From contig JASHXW010000023.1 of NCBI GenBank assembly GCA_030043395.1, positions 1 to 5,191 on the forward strand: a stretch of 5,191 nucleotides of DNA, written 5' to 3'. The stretch is from Streptosporangiaceae bacterium. GTDB taxonomy: Bacteria; Actinomycetota; Actinomycetes; Streptosporangiales; Streptosporangiaceae. The notes under the pieces were generated by a model that saw only the letters and a program-made list of their open reading frames with translations, ran no database searches and had not been told where the DNA came from. Positions 1 through 5,191 of the stretch are shown here, piece by piece; position 1 is the stretch's first letter, and the number at the start of each line of letters is the position of its first letter. The position numbers and the translations under genes were made by a program.

Positions 1-1
1 G

Positions 2-61
2 GAGATCCCCGAGACCCGGGTCCTGGACAACCCCTATACCTACACCTACACGCAGGAGTGA
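2..61 (+). CDS. C-terminal end of an unidentified protein (5' end outside the window)
   Basis: An open frame enters from the left edge and ends at TGA (59-61), giving the C-terminal residues EIPETRVLDNPYTYTYTQE. The third codon positions are mostly C or G, as in the other genes here. The stop lies 13 bases before the first possible start of the oxidoreductase gene, on the same strand, so the two may be co-transcribed. The tail is rich in Tyr and Thr but too short to assign to a family. That it is a real gene end is inferred from frame, codon bias and spacing. Confidence 0.55.
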   Translation, partial: EIPETRVLDNPYTYTYTQE

Positions 62-74
62 GGCCGGTGGGCTG

Positions 75-1082
75 GTGGCGCCTATGACGATGCCGACGAT
101 GCGAGCCGGCGTCCTGCGTCAGCACGGCACGCCGCCGGAGTTCGGCCAGCATCCGGCTCCTGCCCGGCACTCAGGCCAGGCGCTGATCAGGGTGGCGGCC
201 GCCCCGATCAACCCGCTTGACCTGCTCTGCGCTTCGGGAACGTCCTACTTCGGCGCGCCCGCGCTGCCGTACGTGCCCGGTGCCCAGGGTGTCGGCGTCA
301 TCGAGGACGCAGACTCGCTGCCCGCCGGGCAGCGAGTCTGGTTCAGCTGCGACGCGGGCATGGCGCCAGGCGATGGCGCGATCGCGGAGTACTGCGTGGC
401 CGGCGAGGCGGCGGTACTCGCCTTGCCTGACGGCGTCAGCGACGACCTGGCGGCAGCTCTCGGGCTCTCGGCGATCGCCGCGTGGATGGCGCTGAGCTGG
501 CGCGGCGGCTTGCAGCCAGGCGAGCACGTGCTCGTGCTCGGCGCCAGCGGCACGGTCGGGCAGGTCGGCATCCAGGCAGCCAGGATCCTCGGGGCTGGCC
601 GGGTGGTGGCCGCTTGCCGCGATCCGCACGGCAGGGACAGGGCCGCCGAGCTCGGGGCGGATGCCGTGGTGGACGCGACTGCGGCTGGCGCGGCCCAGGT
701 CGCTGACCTTGCTGGCCGGCTGAAGGACGCCGCGCAAGGGCGCCTTGACCTGGTGCTCGACCCGGTCTGGGGAGAGCCGGCGCAGGCCGCGGCGGAGGCC
801 CTTTCGCCAGGCGGCCGCCTGGTCAACCTCGGCTCCTCCGCCGCGCCGGTAGCCAGCTTCAGCTCGGCGGGCATGCGCGCCCGGATGCTGAGCGTGATCG
901 GCTACACCAACAACGCGCTCAGCCCCGGGCAGAAGGCATCGGCCCTGGCGACGGTCCTGGAGCACGCTGCCGCGGGGCGGATGGACACCGACCGGGAGGT
1001 GCTGCCGCTCGACCAGGTCGCCGATGCCTGGGCCAGGACTGGCACGGCACCGCACAGGCGGGCGGTGATGACCCCGGAATGA
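75..1082 (+). CDS. Zinc-independent medium-chain dehydrogenase/reductase, quinone oxidoreductase-like
   Basis: Probably an NAD(P)H-dependent cytosolic oxidoreductase of the MDR superfamily, quinone oxidoreductase/zeta-crystallin branch. The GroES-like N-terminal domain spans about residues 10-125 and carries AAAPINPLDL (41-50) and PYVPGAQGVGVI (65-76). A Rossmann cofactor domain follows, with the nucleotide-binding motif GASGTVGQVG (156-165) and family-typical LGLSAIAAWMAL (129-140). The four cysteines (52, 92, 107, 181) do not form the structural-zinc cluster of classical alcohol dehydrogenases, so zinc independence is inferred. At 335 residues it is normal length. The start is uncertain: GTG at 75 and ATGs at 84, 90 and 99 are in frame, and none has a strong ribosome binding site. 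The ATG at 99 would give the family-like beginning MRAGVLRQHG. The true substrate is unknown. A perfect 14-bp hairpin lies inside the gene at 310-340. Confidence 0.9.
   Translation: MAPMTMPTMRAGVLRQHGTPPEFGQHPAPARHSGQALIRVAAAPINPLDLLCASGTSYFGAPALPYVPGAQGVGVIEDADSLPAGQRVWFSCDAGMAPGDGAIAEYCVAGEAAVLALPDGVSDDLAAALGLSAIAAWMALSWRGGLQPGEHVLVLGASGTVGQVGIQAARILGAGRVVAACRDPHGRDRAAELGADAVVDATAAGAAQVADLAGRLKDAAQGRLDLVLDPVWGEPAQAAAEALSPGGRLVNLGSSAAPVASFSSAGMRARMLSVIGYTNNALSPGQKASALATVLEHAAAGRMDTDREVLPLDQVADAWARTGTAPHRRAVMTPE
310..340. repeat. Perfect 14-bp intragenic inverted repeat, 3-base loop
   Basis: The left arm 310-323 (CAGACTCGCTGCCC) is the exact reverse complement of the right arm 327-340 (GGGCAGCGAGTCTG), with loop GCC. 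It lies within the oxidoreductase gene over the codons for ADSLPAGQRVW (residues 79-89). An RNA copy would fold into a very stable stem. The function is unknown, and it has no T-tract that would mark an intrinsic terminator. Confidence 0.85.
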
Positions 1083-1092
1083 CTAACTAAAG

Positions 1093-1124
1093 CCGGTGAG
1101 CCGGGCGGCCACCCGACTCACCGG
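1093..1124 (+). terminator. GC-rich hairpin after the oxidoreductase gene; likely terminator or leader structure
   Basis: CCGGTGAG (1093-1100) pairs perfectly with CTCACCGG (1117-1124). The stem continues inward, after one C-A mismatch, with CGGG (1102-1105) and CCCG (1112-1115), leaving a six-base loop. It starts 10 bases after the oxidoreductase stop codon. There is no U-tract, which is common for terminators in high-GC actinomycetes. It could instead be part of the importer operon's leader if transcription starts upstream of it. The structure is seen directly; the role is inferred. Confidence 0.6.
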
Positions 1125-1159
1125 TCCAACCACTAACCCACCATCCAGTGAGTAAGCAC

Positions 1160-1166
1160 AAAGGAG
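1160..1166 (+). promoter_or_regulatory. Strong ribosome binding site for the substrate-binding protein gene
   Basis: AAAGGAG lies seven bases before the GTG at 1174. It is the only strong Shine-Dalgarno sequence in the window and fixes that start. It suggests that the lipoprotein, which ABC importers usually need in excess, is translated more efficiently than the two genes behind it. Confidence 0.85.
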
Positions 1167-1173
1167 TCTAGCC

Positions 1174-2235
1174 GTGCCATCAGGACTGACGCGCGACACG
1201 ACGACCAGGCGGCGGATCCGCCGCATACTGCCCGCCTTGGCGGGCATCGCAGTGGCGAGCATCGTGCTCGCCGCATGCGGCAGCAACTCAGGCAGCCCGT
1301 CCACTTCGGCGAAGAACAGCAAGAAGCCGATCAACATTGCGTACCTGTCGTTCGCCGTCGAGAACAGCTACGACGCCCCGATGCTGGCCGCAGCGCAGGC
1401 GGTAGCCGAGGACGACCACGCGACGATGAAGGTATTTGACGCTAACAACAGCCCGCAGACTCAGTACTCACAGCTTCAGGACGTGATCAACTCCGGTCAG
1501 TACAACGGGATCATCCTGCAGCCCATCTTCGGTACCGGCCTGCTCAGCCTGGTCAAGCAGGCGATCGCCAAGGGCATCGCCGTGGTGAACATGGACCAGG
1601 TGCTCGGGCCGAACTACAACACCGACAAGCCGCAGGTTCCCGGGCTGGCCGCGAACGTGATGTTCGTGCCTACCGAGATCGGAACGAAGCTCGGCGACCT
1701 GGTCGTGCAGGCTTGCAAGGCGCACAACCTGAACCCGTGCAAGGTCGGTTACCTGTACGACATCAAGGCGTCGGCACTGGACGTCGCGATCAGCGGCGCC
1801 TTCGACAAGGCGATCAAGGCCGACCCCGCCGTCAAGGTCGTCGCGCAGGGACAGAGCTACTTCAGCCCGACCGACGGCCTGACCGCCGTGCAGGACATGC
1901 TCAGTGCGACGCCGAGCCTGAACCTGATCGTCGGATCGGACCAGGGCATCGAAGGCGGCGCCCAGGCCATCGCCGCCAAGCACCTGACCGGCAAGGTCAT
2001 CCTGGTCGGATACGGTGCTAGCGCCGCCGCGCTGGCGGGCGTCAAGTCAGGAGCCTGGTACGCCGATGTCGCCCAGGCCCCGGCCAGCGAGGGACGGCTC
2101 GCGGTGATCGCGCTGGTGAAGAAGATCCGCACCGGCAAGGACAGCGGCGGGATCGATCCGGTCGCCGAGCTCCCCGACAACGGCATCGTGACCAAGTCGA
2201 ACGTCGGCCAGTTCACGGCGCAGTGGCCGGGCTGA
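1174..2235 (+). CDS. CUT2-type sugar ABC transporter substrate-binding lipoprotein
   Basis: Extracytoplasmic receptor that would bind a sugar or similar small polar ligand and deliver it to the permease. The N-terminus is a lipoprotein signal: an Arg-rich n-region (RRRIRR, 12-17), a hydrophobic stretch (about 18-32) and the lipobox LAAC with Cys35 as the lipidated residue. A Ser/Asn-rich linker (36-52) leads into a two-lobed periplasmic-binding fold (Peripla_BP_4 type) from about residue 53. Family-like segments include INIAYLSF (53-60), NGIILQP (111-117) and LIVGSDQG (251-258). At 353 residues it is normal length. The GTG start is set by AAAGGAG seven bases upstream. It is the first gene of the importer operon, and its end overlaps the ATPase gene by 13 bases. 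Cys181 and Cys189 in the mature protein could form a disulfide. The ligand cannot be read from the sequence: the family covers ribose, xylose, galactose, inositol and autoinducer-2 binders. Confidence 0.92.
   Translation: MPSGLTRDTTTRRRIRRILPALAGIAVASIVLAACGSNSGSPSTSAKNSKKPINIAYLSFAVENSYDAPMLAAAQAVAEDDHATMKVFDANNSPQTQYSQLQDVINSGQYNGIILQPIFGTGLLSLVKQAIAKGIAVVNMDQVLGPNYNTDKPQVPGLAANVMFVPTEIGTKLGDLVVQACKAHNLNPCKVGYLYDIKASALDVAISGAFDKAIKADPAVKVVAQGQSYFSPTDGLTAVQDMLSATPSLNLIVGSDQGIEGGAQAIAAKHLTGKVILVGYGASAAALAGVKSGAWYADVAQAPASEGRLAVIALVKKIRTGKDSGGIDPVAELPDNGIVTKSNVGQFTAQWPG
1209..1224. repeat. 16-base perfect palindrome in the signal-peptide coding region
   Basis: GCGGCGGATCCGCCGC reads the same on both strands and starts 35 bases after the first base of the substrate-binding protein start codon. 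It covers the codons for RRIRR (residues 13-17) plus one preceding base. The symmetry partly follows from Arg codons flanking an Ile codon. It could form a small hairpin near the start of the message or be a protein-binding site. Neither role is shown by the sequence. Confidence 0.6.
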
Positions 2236-3740
2236 CGAATACGAGCCTGCGGGGCGCGCACGCCGAGCTGAGGGATGTCAGCAAGTCCTTTGGCGGCGCG
2301 CGCGCCCTGGAGGCGGTTAACCTGCGGGTGGACCGCGGGTCGATTCACGCCATCGTCGGCGAGAACGGCGCCGGGAAGTCGACGCTCGGAAAGATCATCG
2401 CGGGCGACATCGAGCCAGACCGCGGCCAGCTGGTCGTGAACGGCACGCCCGTGCACTTCCACGCGCCGCGGGCCGCCATCGCCAGCGGGATCGCCAGGAT
2501 CGCCCAGGAGCTGCCGGTCGTGCCGGCGCTGTCCGTCGCGGAGAACGTATTCCTGGGCAGTGAGCCAAGGCGCGCAGGGTTCCTGCGCCGGGGCGAGTTG
2601 CGCCGTCGGTACGCCGACCTGGCCGAGCGGGCAGGCTTCGAATTGGACGGCGACGCGAGTGCCGGGTCGCTGCGCACCGCCGACCAGCAGAAGGTCGAGA
2701 TCCTGCGCGCGCTTGGCCGCGATGCCGAGCTGATCGTCATGGACGAGCCGACCGCCTCGCTGTCGCGGCCCGACGTGGAGATCTTGCATGAGGTCATCCG
2801 CCGGCTGGCGCGCGGCGGCACGACGATCGTGCTGGTCTCCCATTTCCTCGGCGAGGTGCTCGAGCTGGCCGACGAGGTCACCGTCCTGCGCGACGGCCGC
2901 GTGGTCGCGAGCACGCCGGTCGCCGGGCAGACCGAGGAGTCGCTGCTGAGCGCCATGCTCGGGCGCACCGTCAGCACGACGTTCGCGGACAAGCAACCTC
3001 CGCGAAGCGACGCGCCTGTGCTGCTGTCCGTGCGCGATCTGGTCGCACCCGGCGTGAACGGCGTCTCCCTCGATGTCCGCGGCGGCGAGATCGTCGGGTT
3101 GGCCGGCCTCGTCGGAGCCGGCCGGACCGAGCTGGTGCGGGCTGTCTTCGGCGCCGCCCGGACCAAGGCAGGGACGGTCAGCGTGGCCGGAACCGCGCTG
3201 GGCCGCGGACCGCGGCAGGCGCTGCGCGCTGGCGTGGCGATGATCCCCGAGTCGCGCAAGGAGCAGGGCCTGTTCCTCGGGCGGTCAGTGGGCGAGAACG
3301 TCAGCATGTCGAGCCTGGACAAGCTAAGCCTGGGACCGCTGGTAAGGCCGCGTGCCACCCTGCGCGCGGTGCAGGAGATGCTCGGCGAGCTTGACGTGCG
3401 CGGCGCCGGCCCGGCCGCGCCGGCCGGCTCGCTGTCCGGCGGCAACCAGCAGAAGCTGCTGTTCGCGCGCACGCTGCTCGTCGGGCCGCGGGTCCTGATC
3501 GCCGACGAGCCGACCAGGGGCGTGGACGTCGGGGCGAAGCGGGCGATCTACGAGCTGCTCGCCGCGCTGGCCGGCAGGGGCCTCGGCGTCCTGCTGATCT
3601 CATCGGACGTCGAGGAGATTCTCGGCTTGGCGCATCGCGTCCTGGTGATGCGAGCCGGCCGGATTACCGCCGAGCTCAGCGGCGAGGCGGCAACGGAAGC
3701 TGCGATTCTCGGGGCTGCGTTCGGCTCCGCCGGCAGATAG
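2223..3740 (+). CDS. CUT2-type sugar ABC transporter ATP-binding protein with two fused ATPase domains
   Basis: Cytoplasmic motor of the importer, related to RbsA/XylG/MglA, with two tandem ABC domains. Domain 1 (about 14-250) has Walker A GENGAGKST (46-54), Q-loop Gln95, Walker B LIVMDEP (170-176) and H-loop His207. Its signature reads LRTADQQ (150-156), away from the usual LSxGxQQ. Domain 2 (about 265-500) has a Walker A-like GLVGAGRT (295-302) with Arg301 in place of Lys, the family segment IPESRKEQGL (341-350), a canonical signature LSGGNQQK (404-411), Walker B with DEP at 428-430, and Ser461 where domain 1 has the H-loop His. One composite ATP site should therefore be canonical and the other degenerate, an asymmetry known in this family. 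The GTG at 2223 is the only suitable start before the conserved domain. It lies inside the preceding gene and lacks a clear ribosome binding site, so translational coupling is likely. At 505 residues it is normal length. Confidence 0.95.
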   Translation: MAGLTNTSLRGAHAELRDVSKSFGGARALEAVNLRVDRGSIHAIVGENGAGKSTLGKIIAGDIEPDRGQLVVNGTPVHFHAPRAAIASGIARIAQELPVVPALSVAENVFLGSEPRRAGFLRRGELRRRYADLAERAGFELDGDASAGSLRTADQQKVEILRALGRDAELIVMDEPTASLSRPDVEILHEVIRRLARGGTTIVLVSHFLGEVLELADEVTVLRDGRVVASTPVAGQTEESLLSAMLGRTVSTTFADKQPPRSDAPVLLSVRDLVAPGVNGVSLDVRGGEIVGLAGLVGAGRTELVRAVFGAARTKAGTVSVAGTALGRGPRQALRAGVAMIPESRKEQGLFLGRSVGENVSMSSLDKLSLGPLVRPRATLRAVQEMLGELDVRGAGPAAPAGSLSGGNQQKLLFARTLLVGPRVLIADEPTRGVDVGAKRAIYELLAALAGRGLGVLLISSDVEEILGLAHRVLVMRAGRITAELSGEAATEAAILGAAFGSAGR

Positions 3741-3748
3741 GCACACTC

Positions 3749-4888
3749 ATGAGTCAGCCAGACACCACTGACGCGGCACAGCCGGCGCGGTCGGCACAAT
3801 CGCCGGAGGCGGCCGGAAGTGCGCCCTCGGAGGCGGCCGACATTGCGCGGCCCGAGGCGGCTGGGACCGCGCAGCAGCATGCCGGGACGACCCGGCCAGT
3901 CCCGGCAGCGCTACAGCGCTGGCTCGAGCGGATGCCGTCCGGTGAGATAGCCGGCAAGCTGCGCAGGGGCGCGATCGTGTTCCCGTTCGTCGTGCTGTTC
4001 ACCGTGCTGTCGATCGCGAGCGAGCCATTCTTTACCAAAGTCAATCTGCTCGACATCCTCGACCAGCAGGCATCCACGCTGATCATCGCGGCTGCCGGGA
4101 CGCTCGTGCTGGTCGCCGGCGGGATCGACCTCTCGGTCGGCGCGACCTATGCGCTGGCCGGGGTGATCGCCGCGCATCTTGCGCTGACCGAGCCTCCCCT
4201 GCTCGCGATCCTCGCGGGCATCGCGGCTGGCCTGGTCCTTGGCCTGGTCAACGGCGTGATCGTGACGGTCTTCAAGATCAACTCGCTGATCGCGACGCTC
4301 GCCATGTCCTTCGTGATCAGCGGCCTGGCCAGCCTGGCCACGAGCGGCAACCTGATCATCGACTACACCCGGCCGTCCTTCAGCGACCTCGCGCGCTGGC
4401 AGTTCCTCGGCGTGTACACCTCGACGTGGACCATGGTCGTCGTGGTCGTGGCGTTCGGCATCGTCCTTGCCCGCACCACCGCGGGACGCTACATGTATGC
4501 CGCGGGAAGCAACGCCGAGGCTGCCCGGCTGGCCGGCGTCCGCGTGCAGCAGGTCAAGCTGCTGACGTTCGTGCTCAGCGGCGGAGCTGCGGCGCTCGGC
4601 GGCGTGATCGACACCTCCCGTGTGCTCAGCGCCCAGGCCTCGAACGGCGGGACCACGCTGACGTTCACCGTCCTCGCCGGGATCGTCGTCGGTGGCACCA
4701 GCATCCTGGGCGGCGAAGGCGCGATCTGGCGCACGGTAGTGGGCGTGCTGTTCATCGCGCTGATCGGCAACGGCTCTGACCTGCTCGGCCTGAACCCGCT
4801 CTACGACCAGATCGCGCTCGGCGTGATCCTGCTGCTCGCGGTGGGTGCTGACGCCCTGTCCCGCCTGCGCGGCCGGCTCACGGGCTAG
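3749..4888 (+). CDS. CUT2-type sugar ABC transporter permease (BPD_transp_2 family)
   Basis: Inner-membrane channel subunit, related to RbsC/XylH, expected to act as a homodimer with the upstream ATPase. Hydrophobic segments lie at roughly 74-91, 109-124, 131-146, 149-174, 178-197, 226-241, 271-288, 304-320, 327-341 and 352-368. Conserved family stretches are GGIDLSVG (124-131), NGVIVTVFKINSLIATLAM (168-186), AAGSNAEAARLAGV (251-264, in the cytoplasmic loop region expected to contact the ATPase) and GGTSILGGEG (315-324). The protein has 379 residues against about 320 for RbsC. The excess is a hydrophilic Ala/Pro-rich N-terminus of about 70 residues with three tandem octapeptides. The ATG at 3749 is eight bases after the ATPase stop, with only a weak AGG upstream. 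An alternative start at Met62 (3932) would remove most of the extension, but the codon bias of the extension looks like coding sequence and Met62 has no better binding site. Confidence 0.93.
   Translation: MSQPDTTDAAQPARSAQSPEAAGSAPSEAADIARPEAAGTAQQHAGTTRPVPAALQRWLERMPSGEIAGKLRRGAIVFPFVVLFTVLSIASEPFFTKVNLLDILDQQASTLIIAAAGTLVLVAGGIDLSVGATYALAGVIAAHLALTEPPLLAILAGIAAGLVLGLVNGVIVTVFKINSLIATLAMSFVISGLASLATSGNLIIDYTRPSFSDLARWQFLGVYTSTWTMVVVVVAFGIVLARTTAGRYMYAAGSNAEAARLAGVRVQQVKLLTFVLSGGAAALGGVIDTSRVLSAQASNGGTTLTFTVLAGIVVGGTSILGGEGAIWRTVVGVLFIALIGNGSDLLGLNPLYDQIALGVILLLAVGADALSRLRGRLTG
3806..3877 (+). repeat. Three tandem 24-base imperfect repeats encoding Ala-rich octapeptides
   Basis: Units at 3806-3829, 3830-3853 and 3854-3877 each begin GAGGCGGC and encode EAAGSAPS, EAADIARP and EAAGTAQQ (permease residues 20-43). 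The units keep the reading frame, and differences are mostly towards the 3' half of each. A looser related stretch (DAAQPARSAQSP, residues 8-19) precedes them. The repeats make a hydrophilic, probably disordered, cytoplasmic tail on the permease. Confidence 0.8.
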
Positions 4889-4907
4889 GACCGAGGCCCA
4901 CCACAGC

Positions 4908-4959
4908 ACATCGATGTCCCTGCGCTGTTGGTATGACAACAGCGCAGGGACATCGATGT
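4908..4959. terminator. Perfect 23-bp inverted repeat, likely bidirectional terminator between convergent genes
   Basis: The left arm 4908-4930 is the exact reverse complement of the right arm 4937-4959, with the six-base loop GTATGA. Allowing a one-base bulge at 4960, three more pairs form outward (4905-4907 with 4961-4963). The outermost 10 bases of each arm, ACATCGATGT, are themselves a palindrome. The repeat begins 20 bases after the permease stop and lies 43 bases from the stop of the convergent minus-strand gene, as expected for a shared terminator. There is no T-tract on either side. The structure is certain; the terminator role is inferred. Confidence 0.8.
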
Positions 4960-4965
4960 TGCTCC

Positions 4966-4988
4966 GCCGGGCACCCGAGCGGCCCGGC
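4966..4988. terminator. Small GC hairpin after the minus-strand gene, possible second terminator
   Basis: GCCGGGC (4966-4972) pairs with GCCCGGC (4982-4988) around a nine-base loop. On the minus strand it comes 14 bases after the stop codon of the convergent gene, so it could end that transcript ahead of the larger inverted repeat. The region is very GC-rich and a 7-bp stem could arise by chance. Confidence 0.35.
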
Positions 4989-5002
4989 CGCCGGACGGCG
5001 GG

Positions 5003-5191
5003 TTACCAGAAGTGCGTTGTCGAGCCCGAGCTGTTCACCACCGAGCCCACCGTCTCCGGTGGTTCGAACACCGACTGGATGGCCACTCGGCCCGGTCCGT
5101 GCAGGCTCAGCCAGGTCGACTTGGCCTCCCAGCGAGCCGAGCTGAACCAGTACCTGCCGCGCGGGTACTCGAAATGCAGGCCCATGTAGAC
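5003..5191 (-). CDS. C-terminal part of a convergent protein, possibly AIM24 family (5' end outside the window)
   Basis: On the minus strand an open frame enters from the right edge and runs 62 codons to TAA (5003-5005). The first readable residues are VYMGLHFEYP. The frame is open to the edge, so the ATG at 5183-5185 need not be the start. The product has a mixed, aromatic-rich composition unlike a shadow frame, with RYWFSSARWEAKSTWLSL followed by GPGRVAIQSVFEPPE and a final HFW. The GPGRV-hydrophobic-QS motif resembles the C-terminal region of AIM24 (DUF124) proteins, a beta-rich family of poorly known function. I recognise this by motif only, so the family name is tentative. Its end faces the importer operon, and the two units share the hairpin-containing gap. 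Confidence 0.65.
   Translation of the reverse strand, partial: VYMGLHFEYPRGRYWFSSARWEAKSTWLSLHGPGRVAIQSVFEPPETVGSVVNSSGSTTHFW

Noticed and set aside
521..534. 14-base palindrome CGAGCACGTGCTCG in the oxidoreductase gene
   Set aside because: It encodes GEHVLV with the most common high-GC codons in a conserved strand before the cofactor motif, so symmetry from codon choice is enough. There is no loop and no long stem.
171..1055. Long minus-strand open frames opposite the oxidoreductase gene (171-1055 and 245-874)
   Set aside because: They lie wholly antisense to a gene with clear family motifs. Their products are Arg/Ala/Pro/Ser-rich with no recognisable domain, as expected for shadow frames in high-GC DNA.
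1083..1173. Search for a sigma-70-like promoter in the gap before the importer operon
   Set aside because: No convincing -35/-10 pair could be seen at normal spacing, so no promoter is reported. One may still exist in a form I cannot recognise.
1857..2996. 379-codon minus-strand open frame across the receptor-ATPase junction, and another at 2345-3472
   Set aside because: Both are antisense to genes with intact Walker and signature motifs. Their composition is biased and low in complexity, and they contain no motif.
3911..4939. 342-codon minus-strand open frame opposite the permease gene
   Set aside because: The product is extremely rich in Asp, Glu, Arg, His and Gln, the typical antisense reading of hydrophobic membrane-protein codons. 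Its start falls inside the inverted repeat.
5044..5065. Short inverted repeat CCACCG / CGGTGG in the minus-strand gene
   Set aside because: Six pairs around a four-base loop within GC-rich coding sequence are expected by chance.
4845..5189. 114-codon plus-strand open frame crossing the end of the permease gene and the 23-bp inverted repeat
   Set aside because: It overlaps the permease end, runs through the terminator-like hairpin and lies antisense to the better-supported minus-strand gene. There is no binding site or domain.

Overview
The window is GC-rich throughout, with G or C at most third codon positions, GTG starts and overlapping genes. This points to a high-GC actinomycete. Nothing in the sequence fixes the genus.

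Layout, left to right. (1) The last 19 codons of an unidentified plus-strand gene (2-61). (2) A complete zinc-independent medium-chain dehydrogenase/reductase of the quinone oxidoreductase type (75-1082). (3) A 91-base gap with a GC-rich hairpin and a strong ribosome binding site. (4) A three-gene plus-strand operon, 1174-4888: lipoprotein substrate-binding protein, double-domain ATPase, and permease. The first two genes overlap by 13 bases, and the last two are 8 bases apart. (5) A 114-base gap holding a perfect 23-bp inverted repeat and a smaller GC hairpin. (6) The C-terminal part of a convergent minus-strand gene (5003-5191), tentatively of the AIM24 family.

The operon is a complete CUT2 (ribose/xylose-type) ABC importer. 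The lipoprotein would capture the ligand outside the membrane, a homodimer of the single permease would form the channel, and the fused two-domain ATPase would drive transport. No regulator, kinase, isomerase or other catabolic gene is present, so the ligand cannot be named. A link between the upstream oxidoreductase and the importer is possible, but the hairpin and fresh ribosome binding site between them suggest separate units.

I see no mobile element, CRISPR array, tRNA or rRNA, and no obviously new system. The most unusual items are DNA and protein structure on top of ordinary genes: the 23-bp inverted repeat after the operon, a perfect 14-bp hairpin inside the oxidoreductase gene, a triple octapeptide repeat in an N-terminal extension of the permease, and a degenerate first ABC signature in the ATPase.
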